The notes: generated by a model from the sequence alone, not told the origin. A DNA stretch of 64,000 nucleotides from Aliirhizobium smilacinae (GCF_006335145.1 NZ_VDMN01000001.1:372001-436000), one strand, 5' to 3'. Counted from the stretch's first letter, positions 43,301 to 53,538 are shown. Numbers and translations: made by a program.

Positions 43301-43492
43301 ATTCGATCTTGATCCGTGCAGCTTTACCGACAATCGGTTAGATTTACTGCGTCGTCCTGTCGCGGACGAGATTCCCAAAGGAGCTGACGGGAGCGCGGGT
43401 ATCTCAAAGCGGCTGATGACCGGGTCCGGCCGCGTCCGGAAACACCCCTCTCGTCATCGACAAGTCAAGTTGGCCAATTCGGCATTTCCATT

Positions 43493-44419
43493 ATGATCAT
43501 TCGTGAACGCCCCACTCTCGGGCAGCTTTTTTTTATTCTGCGCGGTTCCGTCCTGCCGCGCATTTTCCCGCAAATCCTCGTGGTGATGGCGATGTCCGCC
43601 CTCATCGTGTGGGGACATCGCGAAGCACCGCAATTCGTCCCTTCCGTCGCCGGCGCGCCTTTCGCATTGATCGGCATTGCGCTTTCGATCTTCCTCAGCT
43701 TCCGCAACAGTGCCTGCTACGAACGCTGGTGGGAGGCACGCAAGCTGTGGGGCGAATTGCTCGCCGTCAGCCGCCACCTCGCCCGCCAGAGCGAATTGTT
43801 CGAGCAGCGCAGCGAATCAGCCGGAGCCGCCCGGCGCACGATCTTGTTGCTGACCGCCGCACTCGCCGACGAGACGGTGAAATTCCTGCGAGGCGGCGAA
43901 TGTCCGAACAACAGCACGGCACGGCTGCTGGCACCCGATGTGGCCGCCGCAGTGCGTGCCGCGCGCAATCCTCCCTCCGAGATCATCAACCGGATGAGCC
44001 GTGAACTGATCGCGCTCGTGAACGGCAAGATCATCAGCGATATTGAGTTCACGCTCCTCGAGCGGACCGTGACGCGGCTATCCGATGCCATTGCCGCCTG
44101 CGAGCGCCTGAGAAATACACCGGTCCCGTTCGGATATACACTTCTCATCCATCGCACCGCACACTTGTTTTGCTTCATGGTGCCGTTCGGCTTTGCCGAT
44201 GTGCTGGGACTGGTCACGCCGCTGGCAGCAGGCCTCGTCGCCTATACATTCTTCGGCCTCGACGCGCTGGGCGACGAATTGGAGGAGCCGTTCGGATCAA
44301 TGCCGAATGACCTCCCGATCGCCGCAATCGCCACCGTCATAGAGATCGAAACGCGCAGCATGCTGGGCGATACCGACCTGCCTGCCATGCCGGAACCAGT
44401 GGACTACATCCTGATGTGA
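43493..44419 (+). CDS. Bestrophin-family channel (UPF0187)
   Basis: 308 residues. Bacterial bestrophins are pentameric membrane ion channels; characterised ones conduct sodium or chloride. Family markers are FLSFRNSACYERWWEARKLWGELL (residues about 67-90), an N-terminal hydrophobic helix pair, and FGFADVLGLVTPLAAGLVAYTFFGLDALGDELEEPFG near the C-terminus, with the acidic cluster of the gate region. The gene is monocistronic, convergent with ilvD across a shared terminator. Confidence 0.9.
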   Translation: MIIRERPTLGQLFFILRGSVLPRIFPQILVVMAMSALIVWGHREAPQFVPSVAGAPFALIGIALSIFLSFRNSACYERWWEARKLWGELLAVSRHLARQSELFEQRSESAGAARRTILLLTAALADETVKFLRGGECPNNSTARLLAPDVAAAVRAARNPPSEIINRMSRELIALVNGKIISDIEFTLLERTVTRLSDAIAACERLRNTPVPFGYTLLIHRTAHLFCFMVPFGFADVLGLVTPLAAGLVAYTFFGLDALGDELEEPFGSMPNDLPIAAIATVIEIETRSMLGDTDLPAMPEPVDYILM

Positions 44420-44446
44420 CGGGCAGCCAAAGGCCCAGACGCAAAC

Positions 44447-44470
44447 AAGGCCGACGCATGCGCCGGCCTT
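44447..44470. terminator. Bidirectional terminator between bestrophin gene and ilvD
   Basis: AAGGCCG (44447-44453) pairs with CGGCCTT (44464-44470), with a further inner CGCATGCG pairing after one mismatch. T-rich on the plus side; lies between convergent genes. Confidence 0.7.
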
Positions 44471-44495
44471 TCAAGTTTTGAACTCCCGATAGTGG

Positions 44496-46331
44496 CTATT
44501 CCGGCAGGATCCGGACGGCGCCCTTGTCGGCGGAGGCGGCGAAGGCGGCATAGGCCTTCAGCGCCGTCGTGACATTGCGCTTGCGGGGTGCGGCCGGCTT
44601 CCAGCCGAGCGTATCCTGCTCATGGCGGCGGGCCGACAGTTCGGCATCCGAAACCTTGAGGTTGATCGTCCGGTTGGGGATATCGATCTCGATCAGATCA
44701 CCCGGCTGGACGAGGCCGATGGCACCGCCCTGGGCTGCTTCCGGCGAGGCATGGCCGATGGACAGGCCCGACGTGCCGCCGGAGAAACGGCCATCGGTGA
44801 TCAGCGCGCAGGCTTTACCGAGGCCCTTCGACTTCAGATAGCTGGTCGGATAAAGCATTTCCTGCATGCCCGGACCGCCCTTCGGGCCTTCGTAACGGAT
44901 GACGACAACGTCGCCGGCCTTCACGTCATTGCTGAGAATGCCCTTCACGGCGGCGTCCTGGCTTTCGAAAACGACGGCTGGGCCGGTGAACTTCAGGATC
45001 GATTCGTCGACGCCGGCGGTCTTCACGATGCAGCCATCGAGGGCGATGTTGCCGTAGAGGACGGCCAGACCGCCGTCCTTGGAGAACGGATGTTCGACAG
45101 ACCGGATGACGCCCTTTTCGCCGTCGGCATCAAGATCATCCCAACGCGAAGACTGCGAGAAGGCGACCTGGGTCGGCACGCCACCGGGAGCCGCCTTGAA
45201 GAATTCTCGGACGGTCTCGGAATTGGTGCGGGTGATATCCCAACGATCGATGGCATCGCCGAGCGTCGCCTCGTGAACGGTATAGCAATCGCGGTTGATC
45301 AGGCCACCGCGATCGAGTTCACCCAAAATACGCATGATGCCGCCGGCGCGGTGGACGTCTTCCATATGGACGTCCTGCTTGGCGGGCGCGACCTTGGACA
45401 GGCACGGCACCTTGCGCGACAGCTTGTCGATGTCTTCCATGCCGAAATCGATGCCGCCTTCATAGGCTGCGGCCAGAATATGGAGAACGGTGTTGGTCGA
45501 ACCGCCCATGGCGATATCGAGCGACATGGCGTTTTCGAAGGCCTGTTTGGTGGCGACATTGCGCGGCAAGACGGTTTCGTCGTCCTGTTCGTAATAACGG
45601 CGGGTAATATCGACGATCAGGTGACCGGCCTCGACGAACAGGCGCTTGCGATCCGAATGGGTGGCGAGCGTCGAGCCGTTGCCCGGCAGAGACAGGCCGA
45701 GCGCTTCGGTCAGGCAGTTCATCGAATTGGCCGTAAACATGCCGGAGCACGAGCCGCAGGTGGGACAGGCCGAACGTTCGATGACGGCGACGTCCTCGTC
45801 GGAAATCTTGTCGTCAGCGGCTGCGACCATGGCATCGACGAGGTCGAGGGCAACGGTCTTGCCGTGCATGACGACCTTGCCGGCTTCCATCGGGCCTCCG
45901 GAGACGAAGACCGCCGGGATATTGAGGCGCATTGCTGCGTTGAGCATGCCGGGAGTGATCTTGTCGCAGTTGGAAATGCATACCATGGCATCGGCGCAAT
46001 GGGCATTGACCATATATTCGACCGAGTCGGCGATGATTTCGCGCGACGGCAGCGAATACAGCATGCCGTCATGGCCCATGGCGATGCCGTCATCGACCGC
46101 GATCGTGTTGAACTCCTTGGCGACACCGCCGGCGGCCTCGATCTCGCGGGCAACCAGCTGGCCAAGGTCCTTCAGATGCACATGGCCGGGGACGAACTGC
46201 GTGAAAGAGTTGACGACGGCAATGATCGGCTTGCCGAAATCGCCATCCTTCATGCCGGTGGCGCGCCATAGGCCGCGCGCGCCAGCCATGTTGCGGCCGT
46301 GGGTGGTGGTTCTGGAACGATAAACTGGCAT
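44496..46331 (-). CDS. ilvD: Dihydroxy-acid dehydratase
   Basis: 611 residues, the long form typical of proteobacteria. It dehydrates 2,3-dihydroxy-isovalerate and -methylvalerate in valine and isoleucine synthesis. The N-terminal [27 protein letters not shown] is diagnostic. Iron-sulfur ligand cysteines occur in [14 protein letters not shown] and [20 protein letters not shown]; the C-terminal segment [24 protein letters not shown] carries substrate-side residues. It is monocistronic. Confidence 0.97.
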   Translation of the reverse strand: MPVYRSRTTTHGRNMAGARGLWRATGMKDGDFGKPIIAVVNSFTQFVPGHVHLKDLGQLVAREIEAAGGVAKEFNTIAVDDGIAMGHDGMLYSLPSREIIADSVEYMVNAHCADAMVCISNCDKITPGMLNAAMRLNIPAVFVSGGPMEAGKVVMHGKTVALDLVDAMVAAADDKISDEDVAVIERSACPTCGSCSGMFTANSMNCLTEALGLSLPGNGSTLATHSDRKRLFVEAGHLIVDITRRYYEQDDETVLPRNVATKQAFENAMSLDIAMGGSTNTVLHILAAAYEGGIDFGMEDIDKLSRKVPCLSKVAPAKQDVHMEDVHRAGGIMRILGELDRGGLINRDCYTVHEATLGDAIDRWDITRTNSETVREFFKAAPGGVPTQVAFSQSSRWDDLDADGEKGVIRSVEHPFSKDGGLAVLYGNIALDGCIVKTAGVDESILKFTGPAVVFESQDAAVKGILSNDVKAGDVVVIRYEGPKGGPGMQEMLYPTSYLKSKGLGKACALITDGRFSGGTSGLSIGHASPEAAQGGAIGLVQPGDLIEIDIPNRTINLKVSDAELSARRHEQDTLGWKPAAPRKRNVTTALKAYAAFAASADKGAVRILPE

Positions 46332-46523
46332 GGATCTTTCCTCACTCGATCGGACTTCTCAGTCTATCCGCTCCTCGGCGGAGACACAAAAGGCCTCATT
46401 TTTGAAAACGTCCTAACCCAACTGTCGATCGCTGTCACTGCCGGTTACCGGCAAATCAGTACGGTACGGTACGGTTCTCTTTACGCTGTATTCTGCATCC
46501 CACCTTGCCTGAAGGCGACCGAA

Positions 46524-46940
46524 TTAGCGTTGCAAGTCTTCGCGCCGCATACCGAAGTGATCGAGAATGAGGTCGAAGTTGCGACGGTGGGACTTGAAAA
46601 ACAGGTCGAACAGATCGCCGGCCACCGGCACACTGCCCACGACAGCGTCCATTCCGAGATTGCCGAGCATCTGGACCAATTTATTCGTCGGCACGCCCAT
46701 GCGGCGCGCTTCATTGACGATGTAAAGGCCCACCAAAGCTCCACCCGCATCGCCGATCACGGGGACGAGACCAAAGACGGAATCGGCTCCGAACCGGATA
46801 CCGGTGCCCGGAATGCGGATCGCCGTATCCATAAGCCGCGCGATGCCGTGAAGCCGACGCAGACGCTTCAGCTTTTCGATGTGATCCAGATCGTCTTTGA
46901 CAAACCGCTCGCTGGCGGCATCCCAGGTCTTCGTCGCCAT
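46524..46940 (-). CDS. DUF4112 domain protein
   Basis: 138 residues from the ATG at 46940, preceded by GGAG; a GTG at 46949 would add three. DUF4112 is visible as two related glycine-rich hydrophobic blocks, ADSVFGLVPVIGDAGGALVGLYIV and MDAVVGSVPVAGDLFDLFFKSHRRN. The basic N-terminus is probably cytoplasmic and the hydrophobic blocks are membrane-associated. The function is unknown. It is divergent from msrP. Confidence 0.83.
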   Translation of the reverse strand: MATKTWDAASERFVKDDLDHIEKLKRLRRLHGIARLMDTAIRIPGTGIRFGADSVFGLVPVIGDAGGALVGLYIVNEARRMGVPTNKLVQMLGNLGMDAVVGSVPVAGDLFDLFFKSHRRNFDLILDHFGMRREDLQR

Positions 46941-47131
46941 GCGTAACACTCCATCTCAATTTCCTTATACAAATGAGAATGTCTCATGTCGGTTCCAAGA
47001 TGGCCGAGCTGCGAAGATGTGGTTTTTCTCACGTAAACGTGGTTTCCGAGAGAATTCCGGCGTCTGTGAAACCGAACGCTTTGGGATTACGTATAAGGGC
47101 AAGAACGGCATAGCGTCCGAGGAGATATCCC

Positions 47132-48076
47132 ATGCCCGCCTATCATCCGCCGCATATCCCGTCTTCGGACATCACGCCGAAGCATATCTATCTTTCCCGC
47201 CGCAACTTCATCGGTGCCGCCGCAGCTGCCGGCTTCGGCTTCGCTACGGCTGGCGACGCCCTTGCGGCTCCTTTGAACGCAGTCCCTGGCCCTTACAAGC
47301 TCAATGAAAAGCTGACGCCGAAAGAGGCGGTGACAACCTATAACAACTTCTACGAATTCGGCGTCAACAAGGAAGACCCGGCGCAGAATTCCGGGGCCTT
47401 CAAGCCAACGCCGTGGTCGGTGAAGGTCGAGGGCATGGTCGGCAAGCCGAAGGAATTCGGCCTTGACGAGATCCTGAAGATGAAGCTCGAGGACCGGACC
47501 TACCGGATGCGCTGCGTCGAGGGCTGGTCGATGGTGATCCCCTGGATCGGTTTTCCGCTGTCAGCCTTGCTCGATCAGGTCGATCCGCTCGGCAGCGCGA
47601 AATATGTGGCCTTCGAGACCGTCGTGAGGCCGGAGGAAATGCCGGGACAAAGCGGCCTCTTCCAAGCTCTGACCTGGCCTTATGTCGAAGGCCTCAGGAT
47701 GGATGAGGCGCGCCATCCGCTGACCATTCTGGCGGTCGGGCTTTATGGAGAGACATTGCCGAACCAGAACGGCGCGCCGATCCGGCTGGTCGTGCCGTGG
47801 AAATATGGGTTCAAGGGCATCAAGTCGATCGTCAAGATCAAGCTTGTCGAAGAACAGCCGCAGACGACGTGGAAAAATTCCAACGCGCGGGAATACGGCT
47901 TCTATTCCAACGTAAATCCGGCGGTCGATCATCCGCGCTGGAGCCAGGCGACGGAACAGCGGATCGGCGAAGGCGGATTTTTCGGCACAAAACGGGTCGA
48001 TACGCTGCCGTTCAATGGTTATGCGGACCAGGTTGCAAGTCTTTACACAGGCATGGACCTGAGGGCGAACTACTGA
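47132..48076 (+). CDS. msrP: Periplasmic methionine sulfoxide reductase, catalytic subunit MsrP
   Basis: 314 residues. A twin-arginine signal ([21 protein letters not shown]) exports the folded molybdenum-cofactor enzyme. The cofactor-binding cysteine is C128 in [15 protein letters not shown]. The C-terminal half, [19 protein letters not shown] and so on, follows YedY. It repairs oxidised methionines in envelope proteins with electrons from MsrQ. The start of msrQ is two bases after its stop, so the two are translationally linked. Confidence 0.95.
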   Translation: MPAYHPPHIPSSDITPKHIYLSRRNFIGAAAAAGFGFATAGDALAAPLNAVPGPYKLNEKLTPKEAVTTYNNFYEFGVNKEDPAQNSGAFKPTPWSVKVEGMVGKPKEFGLDEILKMKLEDRTYRMRCVEGWSMVIPWIGFPLSALLDQVDPLGSAKYVAFETVVRPEEMPGQSGLFQALTWPYVEGLRMDEARHPLTILAVGLYGETLPNQNGAPIRLVVPWKYGFKGIKSIVKIKLVEEQPQTTWKNSNAREYGFYSNVNPAVDHPRWSQATEQRIGEGGFFGTKRVDTLPFNGYADQVASLYTGMDLRANY

Positions 48077-48078
48077 GT

Positions 48079-48732
48079 ATGGCTCCCCTGTCTGCCGCAA
48101 TCCCTGCCCTGCCCAGGCGTTATCACGCTCTCAGCATCTGGGTGCTTTATATCGTCGGCCTCTGTCCGGCCGCCTGGTATTTCTATCAGGCGGCAACGGG
48201 CGGGCTTGGCTTCAATCCGGTCAAGACGTTCGAGCATCTTCTTGGCATCTGGGCCTTACGCCTGATCATCGCGACGCTTGCCATCACACCTCTACGTGAT
48301 CTCTTCGGCATCAACTGGATGCGTTACCGAAGGGCGCTCGGCCTGCTCGCTTTCTATTATGTGCTGATGCATTTTTCGGTCTATCTACTGCTCGACCTGC
48401 AACTCAATTTCGCAGCGGTTGGCGGAGATATCGCGAAACGGCCCTACATCACAATCGGGTTCGCAGCCCTGCTATTTCTTATTCCCTTGGCGGTGACATC
48501 GAACAACTGGTCGATCCGGAAGATGGGACAAGGCTGGATCCGGCTACACAAGCTGATCTACCTGATCGCCCTCGGCGGCGCGATCCACTATGTGCTTGCG
48601 GTCAAATCGGTCACAGCGGGGCCATTCGTCCATATCGCGCTGATCGGACTTCTGCTCTTCTACCGCGCCATCCGGCGGCCTCTGCTTAACTGGAAGCGTG
48701 GTCGACGTCAGCCGGCACGGGCAGCGCGCTGA
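48079..48732 (+). CDS. msrQ: Heme-binding membrane subunit MsrQ
   Basis: 217 residues with about six membrane helices, ferric-reductase-like family. Likely heme histidines lie in FYYVLMHFSVYLLL and WIRLHKLIYLIALGGAIHYVLAVKS; MRYRRALGLLAF is another family block. It takes electrons from the quinone pool or a flavin and feeds MsrP. The ATG at 48079 is set by the msrP junction; the longer frame from 47797 lies inside msrP and is ignored. Confidence 0.94.
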   Translation: MAPLSAAIPALPRRYHALSIWVLYIVGLCPAAWYFYQAATGGLGFNPVKTFEHLLGIWALRLIIATLAITPLRDLFGINWMRYRRALGLLAFYYVLMHFSVYLLLDLQLNFAAVGGDIAKRPYITIGFAALLFLIPLAVTSNNWSIRKMGQGWIRLHKLIYLIALGGAIHYVLAVKSVTAGPFVHIALIGLLLFYRAIRRPLLNWKRGRRQPARAAR

Positions 48733-48753
48733 CGTCACCACTCACAGACATAG

Positions 48754-49458
48754 TCACACCGAGCGCGTCAGTCCGCCATCGACCTTGAGATTCTGGCCGG
48801 TGATATAACCCGCACCGTCGGAAGCCAGGAAGGCGACGGTCGCGGCGATCTCTTCGCTGGTGCCGTAACGTTTCATCGGCACGCCGTCGCGCCGCTCCTC
48901 AGTTGCCGGCAGACTGTCGATCCAGCCCGGCAGAACGTTGTTGATCCGCACATTATCGGCGGCGTAGGTGTCGGCGAAGATCTTTGTGTAGGACGCAAGG
49001 CCAGCACGGAAAACGGCCGATGTCGGGAACATGGCCGAGGGTTCGAATGCCCAGGCGGTAGAGATGTTGACGATGCTGCCGGATTTCTGGGCCTGCATGA
49101 TCGGCGCAACGAGACGCACCGGCCGGATGACATTCATCAGGTAAACGTCGAGACCCGTATGCCACTGCTCGTCCGTAATCTCGGTGATCTGTGCGCGCGG
49201 ACCGTGGCCGGCGCTGTTGACCAGGACATCGATGCGGCCCCAGGCGTCCATGACAGTATCGACCAACCGCCGGATGTCATCATTCGACTGGTTGGAACCG
49301 GTGAGCCCGATGCCGCCAAGTTCGGCGGCCAATGCCTCACCCTTCCCGGAAGACGAAAGGATCGCGACCCTGAACCCATCCGCCGCAAGCTTCTTTGCGG
49401 AGGCCGCACCCATGCCGCTGCCACCTGCCGTCACGATCGCCACTTTTGCTTCCGACAT
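48754..49458 (-). CDS. SDR-family oxidoreductase lacking the YxxxK motif
   Basis: 234 residues with a Rossmann fold: TAGGSGMGAAS near the N-terminus corresponds to the TGxxxGxG cofactor loop (with Ala in place of the usual Thr-Gly start), NSAGHG replaces NNAG, and IVNISTAWA holds the catalytic-serine position (about S133). The catalytic YxxxK is missing: residues 142-156 read AMFPTSAVFRAGLAS, with no tyrosine or lysine. The C-terminal YITGQNLKVDGGLTRSV is typical. It may bind NAD(P) without ordinary dehydrogenase chemistry. Confidence 0.82.
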   Translation of the reverse strand: MSEAKVAIVTAGGSGMGAASAKKLAADGFRVAILSSSGKGEALAAELGGIGLTGSNQSNDDIRRLVDTVMDAWGRIDVLVNSAGHGPRAQITEITDEQWHTGLDVYLMNVIRPVRLVAPIMQAQKSGSIVNISTAWAFEPSAMFPTSAVFRAGLASYTKIFADTYAADNVRINNVLPGWIDSLPATEERRDGVPMKRYGTSEEIAATVAFLASDGAGYITGQNLKVDGGLTRSV

Positions 49459-49613
49459 ATCTCAAGCCTCCCGATGTTATTGGATCGACAATGGGTAACG
49501 CGGCGATGCTCAGAATGCCAGCGTAACAGATACATGATCGGGAGCGATTTTTCGGTTTCAGTTTCGTCCTATTCAGCGCTGCTGCTTTCTGGATAAGTCC
49601 GGTGCTGCCAATA

Positions 49614-49646
49614 AAAAATGGCCGGCGCTCGCGGCCGGCCATTTTT
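49614..49646. terminator. Terminator downstream of the DoxX gene
   Basis: A 13-bp perfect stem AAAAATGGCCGGC (49614-49626) with GCCGGCCATTTTT (49634-49646) and a seven-base loop. A/T runs on both sides suit bidirectional termination; on the minus strand it ends the DoxX gene. Confidence 0.8.
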
Positions 49647-49674
49647 ACTCTGATGAAAATTGGAAACCGACTGC

Positions 49675-50253
49675 TCAGAACTGCTTCTTGAACAGGAGCC
49701 TGTCCAGCGACAGGTAGCCGCCACCAAAGGCAGCGAAGAGGAATGCCCCACCCGTCCAGAACAGCGAATCCTGCTCGGCCTTTTCCTGAACCTGATGCAG
49801 GAACTTGACACCGCCATCGGCCAGACGCGCCACGCCATTCGGAGTGAAATATTCGCTGCCAGCCTTCAGAGCATCAATGCCCACCTGTGCAAGCATCGCA
49901 TCCCCGTAAGGGTGGGCGAAATGATACCAGAGAGTGATGGCGAGCATGACGCCACCGGCCAGTGCAGCCGGACGCGTGAATAGCCCAACCGCGATCAGGA
50001 TGCCGCCGACAACCTGAATAAGCGCGAGTACCGGTGACCAGAGCCAGCCAGGATAAAAGCCGAGATTTTCGACGAAACCGACCTGGGCCAAGGGGGCCAT
50101 CAACTTTGGCCAACCTTCCAAAACCAGCATGCCGCCGACCGCCAGTCGAAAGACACTCCAGGCCAGCGGCTGTGCGATCTTCTCGTAAAAGCCGCCGAGA
50201 GCGGGAATGATCATGTCTTTACGTTCATTTTCAAATATGGGTGTGTATGCCAT
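49675..50253 (-). CDS. DoxX-family membrane protein
   Basis: 192 residues. Four hydrophobic helices with the DoxX pattern: FRLAVGGMLVLEGWPKL, PVLALIQVVGGILIAVGLFTRPAALAGGVMLAITLWYHF, and a C-terminal FWTGGAFLFAAFGGGYLSLDRL. Between helices 3 and 4 is a ~45-residue polar insertion (PYGDAMLAQVGIDALKAGSEYFTPNG). DoxX proteins interact with quinones or take part in redox homeostasis in some bacteria; the role here is not known. The ATG at 50253 is used; one at residue 14 is possible. Confidence 0.85.
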   Translation of the reverse strand: MAYTPIFENERKDMIIPALGGFYEKIAQPLAWSVFRLAVGGMLVLEGWPKLMAPLAQVGFVENLGFYPGWLWSPVLALIQVVGGILIAVGLFTRPAALAGGVMLAITLWYHFAHPYGDAMLAQVGIDALKAGSEYFTPNGVARLADGGVKFLHQVQEKAEQDSLFWTGGAFLFAAFGGGYLSLDRLLFKKQF

Positions 50254-50314
50254 TGTCGTCCCTCACAACCCCACTGGTTGATATGTGCCGACACTACTTC
50301 ACCCTTGTATTCCG

Positions 50315-50731
50315 TCATTGACTCCGATCAAGAACGCGCAGCCGTGCCTTTATGGCCATGCCCATTCCGATGCCCACGGCATAGGCTAGGATATTCCACA
50401 GAGAAAAGACCCGACCAAGCAAAAGCCGTCCTGCAAGTGTCAGGCGAAACTCATCGAGTACCGGGGTTTGGTAAAGCCGGGAGAACTCGACCGCGGCCGC
50501 GATCATCAATGCAATCGTGGCTGAGACGATCATACGGCGGGAGCCCATGGCTACTGCGACCAGCAGAAACACCATGGCGCCCCAGAGAATCGAACCGCCA
50601 TATTTTACAACCGTGAACGGCAAACCCAGTTCATATCCGAACCCACGCAGCGCGAGCCCGGCGGCAATGACGGCTATGGCAGCCAGCATGTTTCGCCAGC
50701 GCATGGTTGATTTCCGTTCTTCGATCGCCAT
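50315..50731 (-). CDS. DUF2809 membrane protein
   Basis: 138 residues with four helices. The DUF2809 pattern is seen in LGLPFTVVKYGGSILWGAMVFLLVAV, AAAVEFSRLYQTPVLDEFRLTLAGRLLLGRVFSLWNILAYAVGI. These small inner-membrane proteins have no known function. The start could also be the ATG at residue 10. It ends 61 bases before the DoxX gene and begins next to the rplQ terminator. Confidence 0.8.
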   Translation of the reverse strand: MAIEERKSTMRWRNMLAAIAVIAAGLALRGFGYELGLPFTVVKYGGSILWGAMVFLLVAVAMGSRRMIVSATIALMIAAAVEFSRLYQTPVLDEFRLTLAGRLLLGRVFSLWNILAYAVGIGMGMAIKARLRVLDRSQ

Positions 50732-50750
50732 GGCTTCATCCTTTCAAAAG

Positions 50751-50780
50751 AAAAAGCCGGGCGTTTCCACCCGGCTTTTT
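50751..50780. terminator. Terminator of the ribosomal cluster after rplQ
   Basis: AAAAAGCCGGG (50751-50761) pairs perfectly with CCCGGCTTTTT (50770-50780), loop CGTTTCCA. On the minus strand it is an intrinsic terminator 26 bases after the rplQ stop. Confidence 0.9.
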
Positions 50781-50805
50781 CAAACTGAACGATCAAGGAT
50801 CGAAA

Positions 50806-51231
50806 TTAAGCGGCTTCAGCAGCTTCTGCTTCAGCAGCAACGCGTGCCTTGTCGGCTGCGCCCTTGGCAGTGACGTCGCGTTCAACGAACTCGATGACGG
50901 CCATAGGAGCGTTGTCGCCCTGACGGTAGCCAGCCTTCATGATACGCAGGTAGCCGCCGTTGCGGGTTGCGTAACGCGAAGCGATGACGTCGAACAGCTT
51001 GCGAACGGCGTCCTGGTCCTGAACCTGCGAGACTGCCTGACGACGAGCGTGCAGATCGCCGCGCTTGCCGAGGGTGACGAGCTTTTCGACGATCGGGCGA
51101 ATTTCCTTCGCCTTCGGCAGGGTGGTCATGATCTGCTCATGGGTGATGAGCGATGCGGCCATGTTGGTGAACATAGCCTTACGGTGGCTTGCGGTGCGGT
51201 TAAGCTTGCGGCCGGATTTTCCGTGGCGCAT
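50806..51231 (-). CDS. rplQ: 50S ribosomal protein L17
   Basis: 141 residues. [29 protein letters not shown] is the strictly conserved N-terminus, and the body [29 protein letters not shown] matches the family. A C-terminal Ala/Glu-rich tail (about 15 residues) is typical of alphaproteobacteria. Last gene of the cluster, 45 bases after rpoA. Confidence 0.98.
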   Translation of the reverse strand: MRHGKSGRKLNRTASHRKAMFTNMAASLITHEQIMTTLPKAKEIRPIVEKLVTLGKRGDLHARRQAVSQVQDQDAVRKLFDVIASRYATRNGGYLRIMKAGYRQGDNAPMAVIEFVERDVTAKGAADKARVAAEAEAAEAA

Positions 51232-51276
51232 GTCTGGTCTCCTTCACTTGCAGGCATCCGCCTGCAGTCTGATTTG

Positions 51277-52287
51277 TTAGTATTGGTCTTCGTAACGCTT
51301 AGCGAGATCTTCGATGTTTTCCGGCGGCCAGGCAGGAACTTCCATACCAAGATGGAGGCCCATGGATGCCAGAACTTCCTTGATCTCGTTCAGCGACTTA
51401 CGACCAAAGTTCGGAGTACGGAGCATTTCCGCCTCGGTCTTCTGGATGAGGTCGCCGATATAAACGATGTTGTCGTTCTTCAGGCAGTTGGCAGAACGAA
51501 CGGAAAGTTCCAGTTCGTCGACCTTCTTGAGGAGTGCCGGGTTGAACGCGAGTTCAGTGACGGACTCTTCTTCCTGTTCCTTCTGCGGCTCGTCGAAGTT
51601 GACGAAGACCGACAGCTGGTCCTGAAGAATGCGGGCGGCGAAGGCTACGGCGTCTTCACCCGTGACCGAGCCATCGGTTTCGATGGTCATGGTCAGCTTG
51701 TCGTAGTCGAGAACCTGGCCTTCGCGGGTGTTTTCCACCTTGTAGGACACTTTCTTGACCGGCGAGTAGAGGCTGTCGACCGGGATCAAGCCGATCGGGG
51801 CATCCTCTGCACGGTTGCGCTCGGCCGGGACGTAACCCTTGCCGTTGTTGACCGTGAATTCCATACGGATCTCTGCGCCTTCGTCCAGCGTGCAGATCAC
51901 GTGGTCGGGGTTCAGGATCTCAATGTCGCCAACGGTCTGGATGTCTCCGGCGGTGACAGAGCCTGGACCCTGCTTGCGCACGACCATGCGCTTCGGATCA
52001 TCGCCGTCCATCTTGATGGCGATTTCCTTGATGTTGAGCACGATGTCCGTCACATCTTCCCGGACGCCCGGGATGGAGGAGAACTCGTGCAGGACGCCGT
52101 CGATCTGCACTGCTGTGACAGCAGCACCACGAAGCGACGACAGAAGTACGCGGCGAAGCGCGTTACCGAGCGTCAGGCCGAAGCCGCGCTCAAGAGGTTC
52201 GGCAATAAGAGTTGCCTTAGTACGACCGGACGAGGCGAATTCCACCTTGTTCGGCTTAATCAGTTCCTGCCAGTTCTTCTGGATCAT
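51277..52287 (-). CDS. rpoA: RNA polymerase alpha subunit
   Basis: 336 residues. The N-terminal assembly domain (about 1-235) includes [23 protein letters not shown]; an acidic flexible linker ([15 protein letters not shown]) leads to the C-terminal domain (about 250-336). There, [50 protein letters not shown] contacts UP elements and activators. It follows rpsK by 178 bases, where a small hairpin-forming GC block (52380-52410) is present. It forms the dimer that nucleates RNA polymerase assembly. Confidence 0.98.
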   Translation of the reverse strand: MIQKNWQELIKPNKVEFASSGRTKATLIAEPLERGFGLTLGNALRRVLLSSLRGAAVTAVQIDGVLHEFSSIPGVREDVTDIVLNIKEIAIKMDGDDPKRMVVRKQGPGSVTAGDIQTVGDIEILNPDHVICTLDEGAEIRMEFTVNNGKGYVPAERNRAEDAPIGLIPVDSLYSPVKKVSYKVENTREGQVLDYDKLTMTIETDGSVTGEDAVAFAARILQDQLSVFVNFDEPQKEQEEESVTELAFNPALLKKVDELELSVRSANCLKNDNIVYIGDLIQKTEAEMLRTPNFGRKSLNEIKEVLASMGLHLGMEVPAWPPENIEDLAKRYEDQY

Positions 52288-52465
52288 GACCTACTACCTT
52301 CCGTTCGTTACCACCATCCAATCGTGGTAACCGAGCACGAGGACACCAGAAAAGTTACCCTTCCGGCGATACGGTGAAAGCCGCCTCGACTCTTTCAGGA
52401 GGCGAAGCGGCTATTCCCGAGTTCAGATGAGGATCGCTTGAAAAAAGCGAACCTCAATACGTCCA

Positions 52466-52855
52466 TTAGACGCGGCGCTTCTTGCGCGGACGGCAGCCGT
52501 TGTGCGGGATCGGCGTGACGTCGCGGATCGATGTGATCATGAAGCCAGCAGCCTGCAGAGCGCGAAGTGCGGATTCGCGGCCGGAACCTGGACCGCAAAC
52601 TTCGACTTCAAGCGACTTCATGCCGTGCTCCTGAGCCTTCTTGGCGCAGTCTTCAGCAGCGATCTGGGCGGCAAACGGTGTCGACTTACGCGAACCCTTG
52701 AAGCCCTTTGCACCGGCAGACGACCAAGCAATAGCATTGCCCTGCGCGTCCGTAATGGTGATCATGGTGTTGTTGAATGTAGAATTCACGTGAGCTACGC
52801 CCGACGTGATGTTCTTGCGTTCGCGACGACGAACGCGGGTGGCTTCCTTGGCCAT
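52466..52855 (-). CDS. rpsK: 30S ribosomal protein S11
   Basis: 129 residues. [30 protein letters not shown] and the C-terminal [19 protein letters not shown] are diagnostic. S11 lines the mRNA exit platform of the small subunit. It lies 111 bases downstream of rpsM, with no terminator seen between them. Confidence 0.98.
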   Translation of the reverse strand: MAKEATRVRRRERKNITSGVAHVNSTFNNTMITITDAQGNAIAWSSAGAKGFKGSRKSTPFAAQIAAEDCAKKAQEHGMKSLEVEVCGPGSGRESALRALQAAGFMITSIRDVTPIPHNGCRPRKKRRV

Positions 52856-52966
52856 AGTATCCCTTTCGTTGATCTCTGCACCGCCGTAATGCCAGCGGCT
52901 CCACCTTGGAACGAAACGTCACAGAAAAGCGGCCAGACCCTGCCCGCTCACGACGTTCATCCAAAA

Positions 52967-53335
52967 TTATTTCTTCTTACCGGCGATCGCCTTAGCCGGA
53001 CCCTTGCGGGTACGAGCATTGGTATGCGTGCGCTGACCGCGGACCGGAAGGCCACGACGATGACGCAGACCACGGTAGCAACCGAGATCCATAAGACGCT
53101 TGATGTTCATCGATGTTTCACGACGAAGATCGCCTTCGACCTGATAGTCACGGTCGATGGTTTCGCGGATCTGAAGAACTTCAGAGTCCGTCAACTGATG
53201 GACGCGCTTTTCAGCCGGAAGACCGACCTTGTCCATAATTTCTTGCGCAAACTTCGGGCCGATCCCGTGAATATAGGTCAGCGCGATTACAACGCGCTTC
53301 GCAGTCGGGATGTTGACGCCAGCGATACGTGCCAC
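52967..53335 (-). CDS. rpsM: 30S ribosomal protein S13
   Basis: 122 residues from a GTG start at 53335, which gives the canonical [16 protein letters not shown]-terminus; the longer frame to 53386 adds a non-conserved leader. The C-terminal basic tail [24 protein letters not shown] contacts tRNA and the head of the 30S. GGAG-type sequence is present just upstream. It begins the alpha-operon part and has a long 5' leader with a hairpin. Confidence 0.97.
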   Translation of the reverse strand: MARIAGVNIPTAKRVVIALTYIHGIGPKFAQEIMDKVGLPAEKRVHQLTDSEVLQIRETIDRDYQVEGDLRRETSMNIKRLMDLGCYRGLRHRRGLPVRGQRTHTNARTRKGPAKAIAGKKK

Positions 53336-53471
53336 GCCTATTCTCCTTCGTTCCGGTTGCCATCCGGCAAGCGGTACTTCTTCCATGATAGCGATCCCGA
53401 AGGATCACCAGTTCAACAACACCATACGAGACAACTCAAAAAGATCAGCCCCGGATGTCCTGCTCGGAAAT

Positions 53472-53509
53472 CCGCGCCAATCGCTTAAGTCTGTCGCGAG
53501 TTGGCGCGG
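53472..53509 (-). promoter_or_regulatory. Hairpin in the leader of the rpsM operon
   Basis: CCGCGCCAA (53472-53480) pairs with TTGGCGCGG (53501-53509), extended by TCGC/GCGA (53481-53484, 53496-53499) with a one-base bulge, a 13-pair stem. There is no T-run on the minus side, so it is a leader structure or 3' stabiliser rather than a clear terminator. Confidence 0.5.
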
Positions 53510-53510
53510 T

Positions 53511-53538
53511 GTTTAACGGAATCAGCGCTGGAATGCAA
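53511..53538 (-). promoter_or_regulatory. Likely promoter of rpsM-rpsK-rpoA-rplQ
   Basis: On the minus strand TTGCAT (53538-53533), 16 bases, then TTAAAC (53516-53511) resemble -35 and -10 hexamers. They lie in the 241-base gap between adk and rpsM, predicting a start near 53505. Confidence 0.45.

Noticed and set aside
44622..46271. 549-codon open frame antisense to ilvD
   Set aside because: Same codon-mirror effect; ilvD is unmistakable on the other strand.
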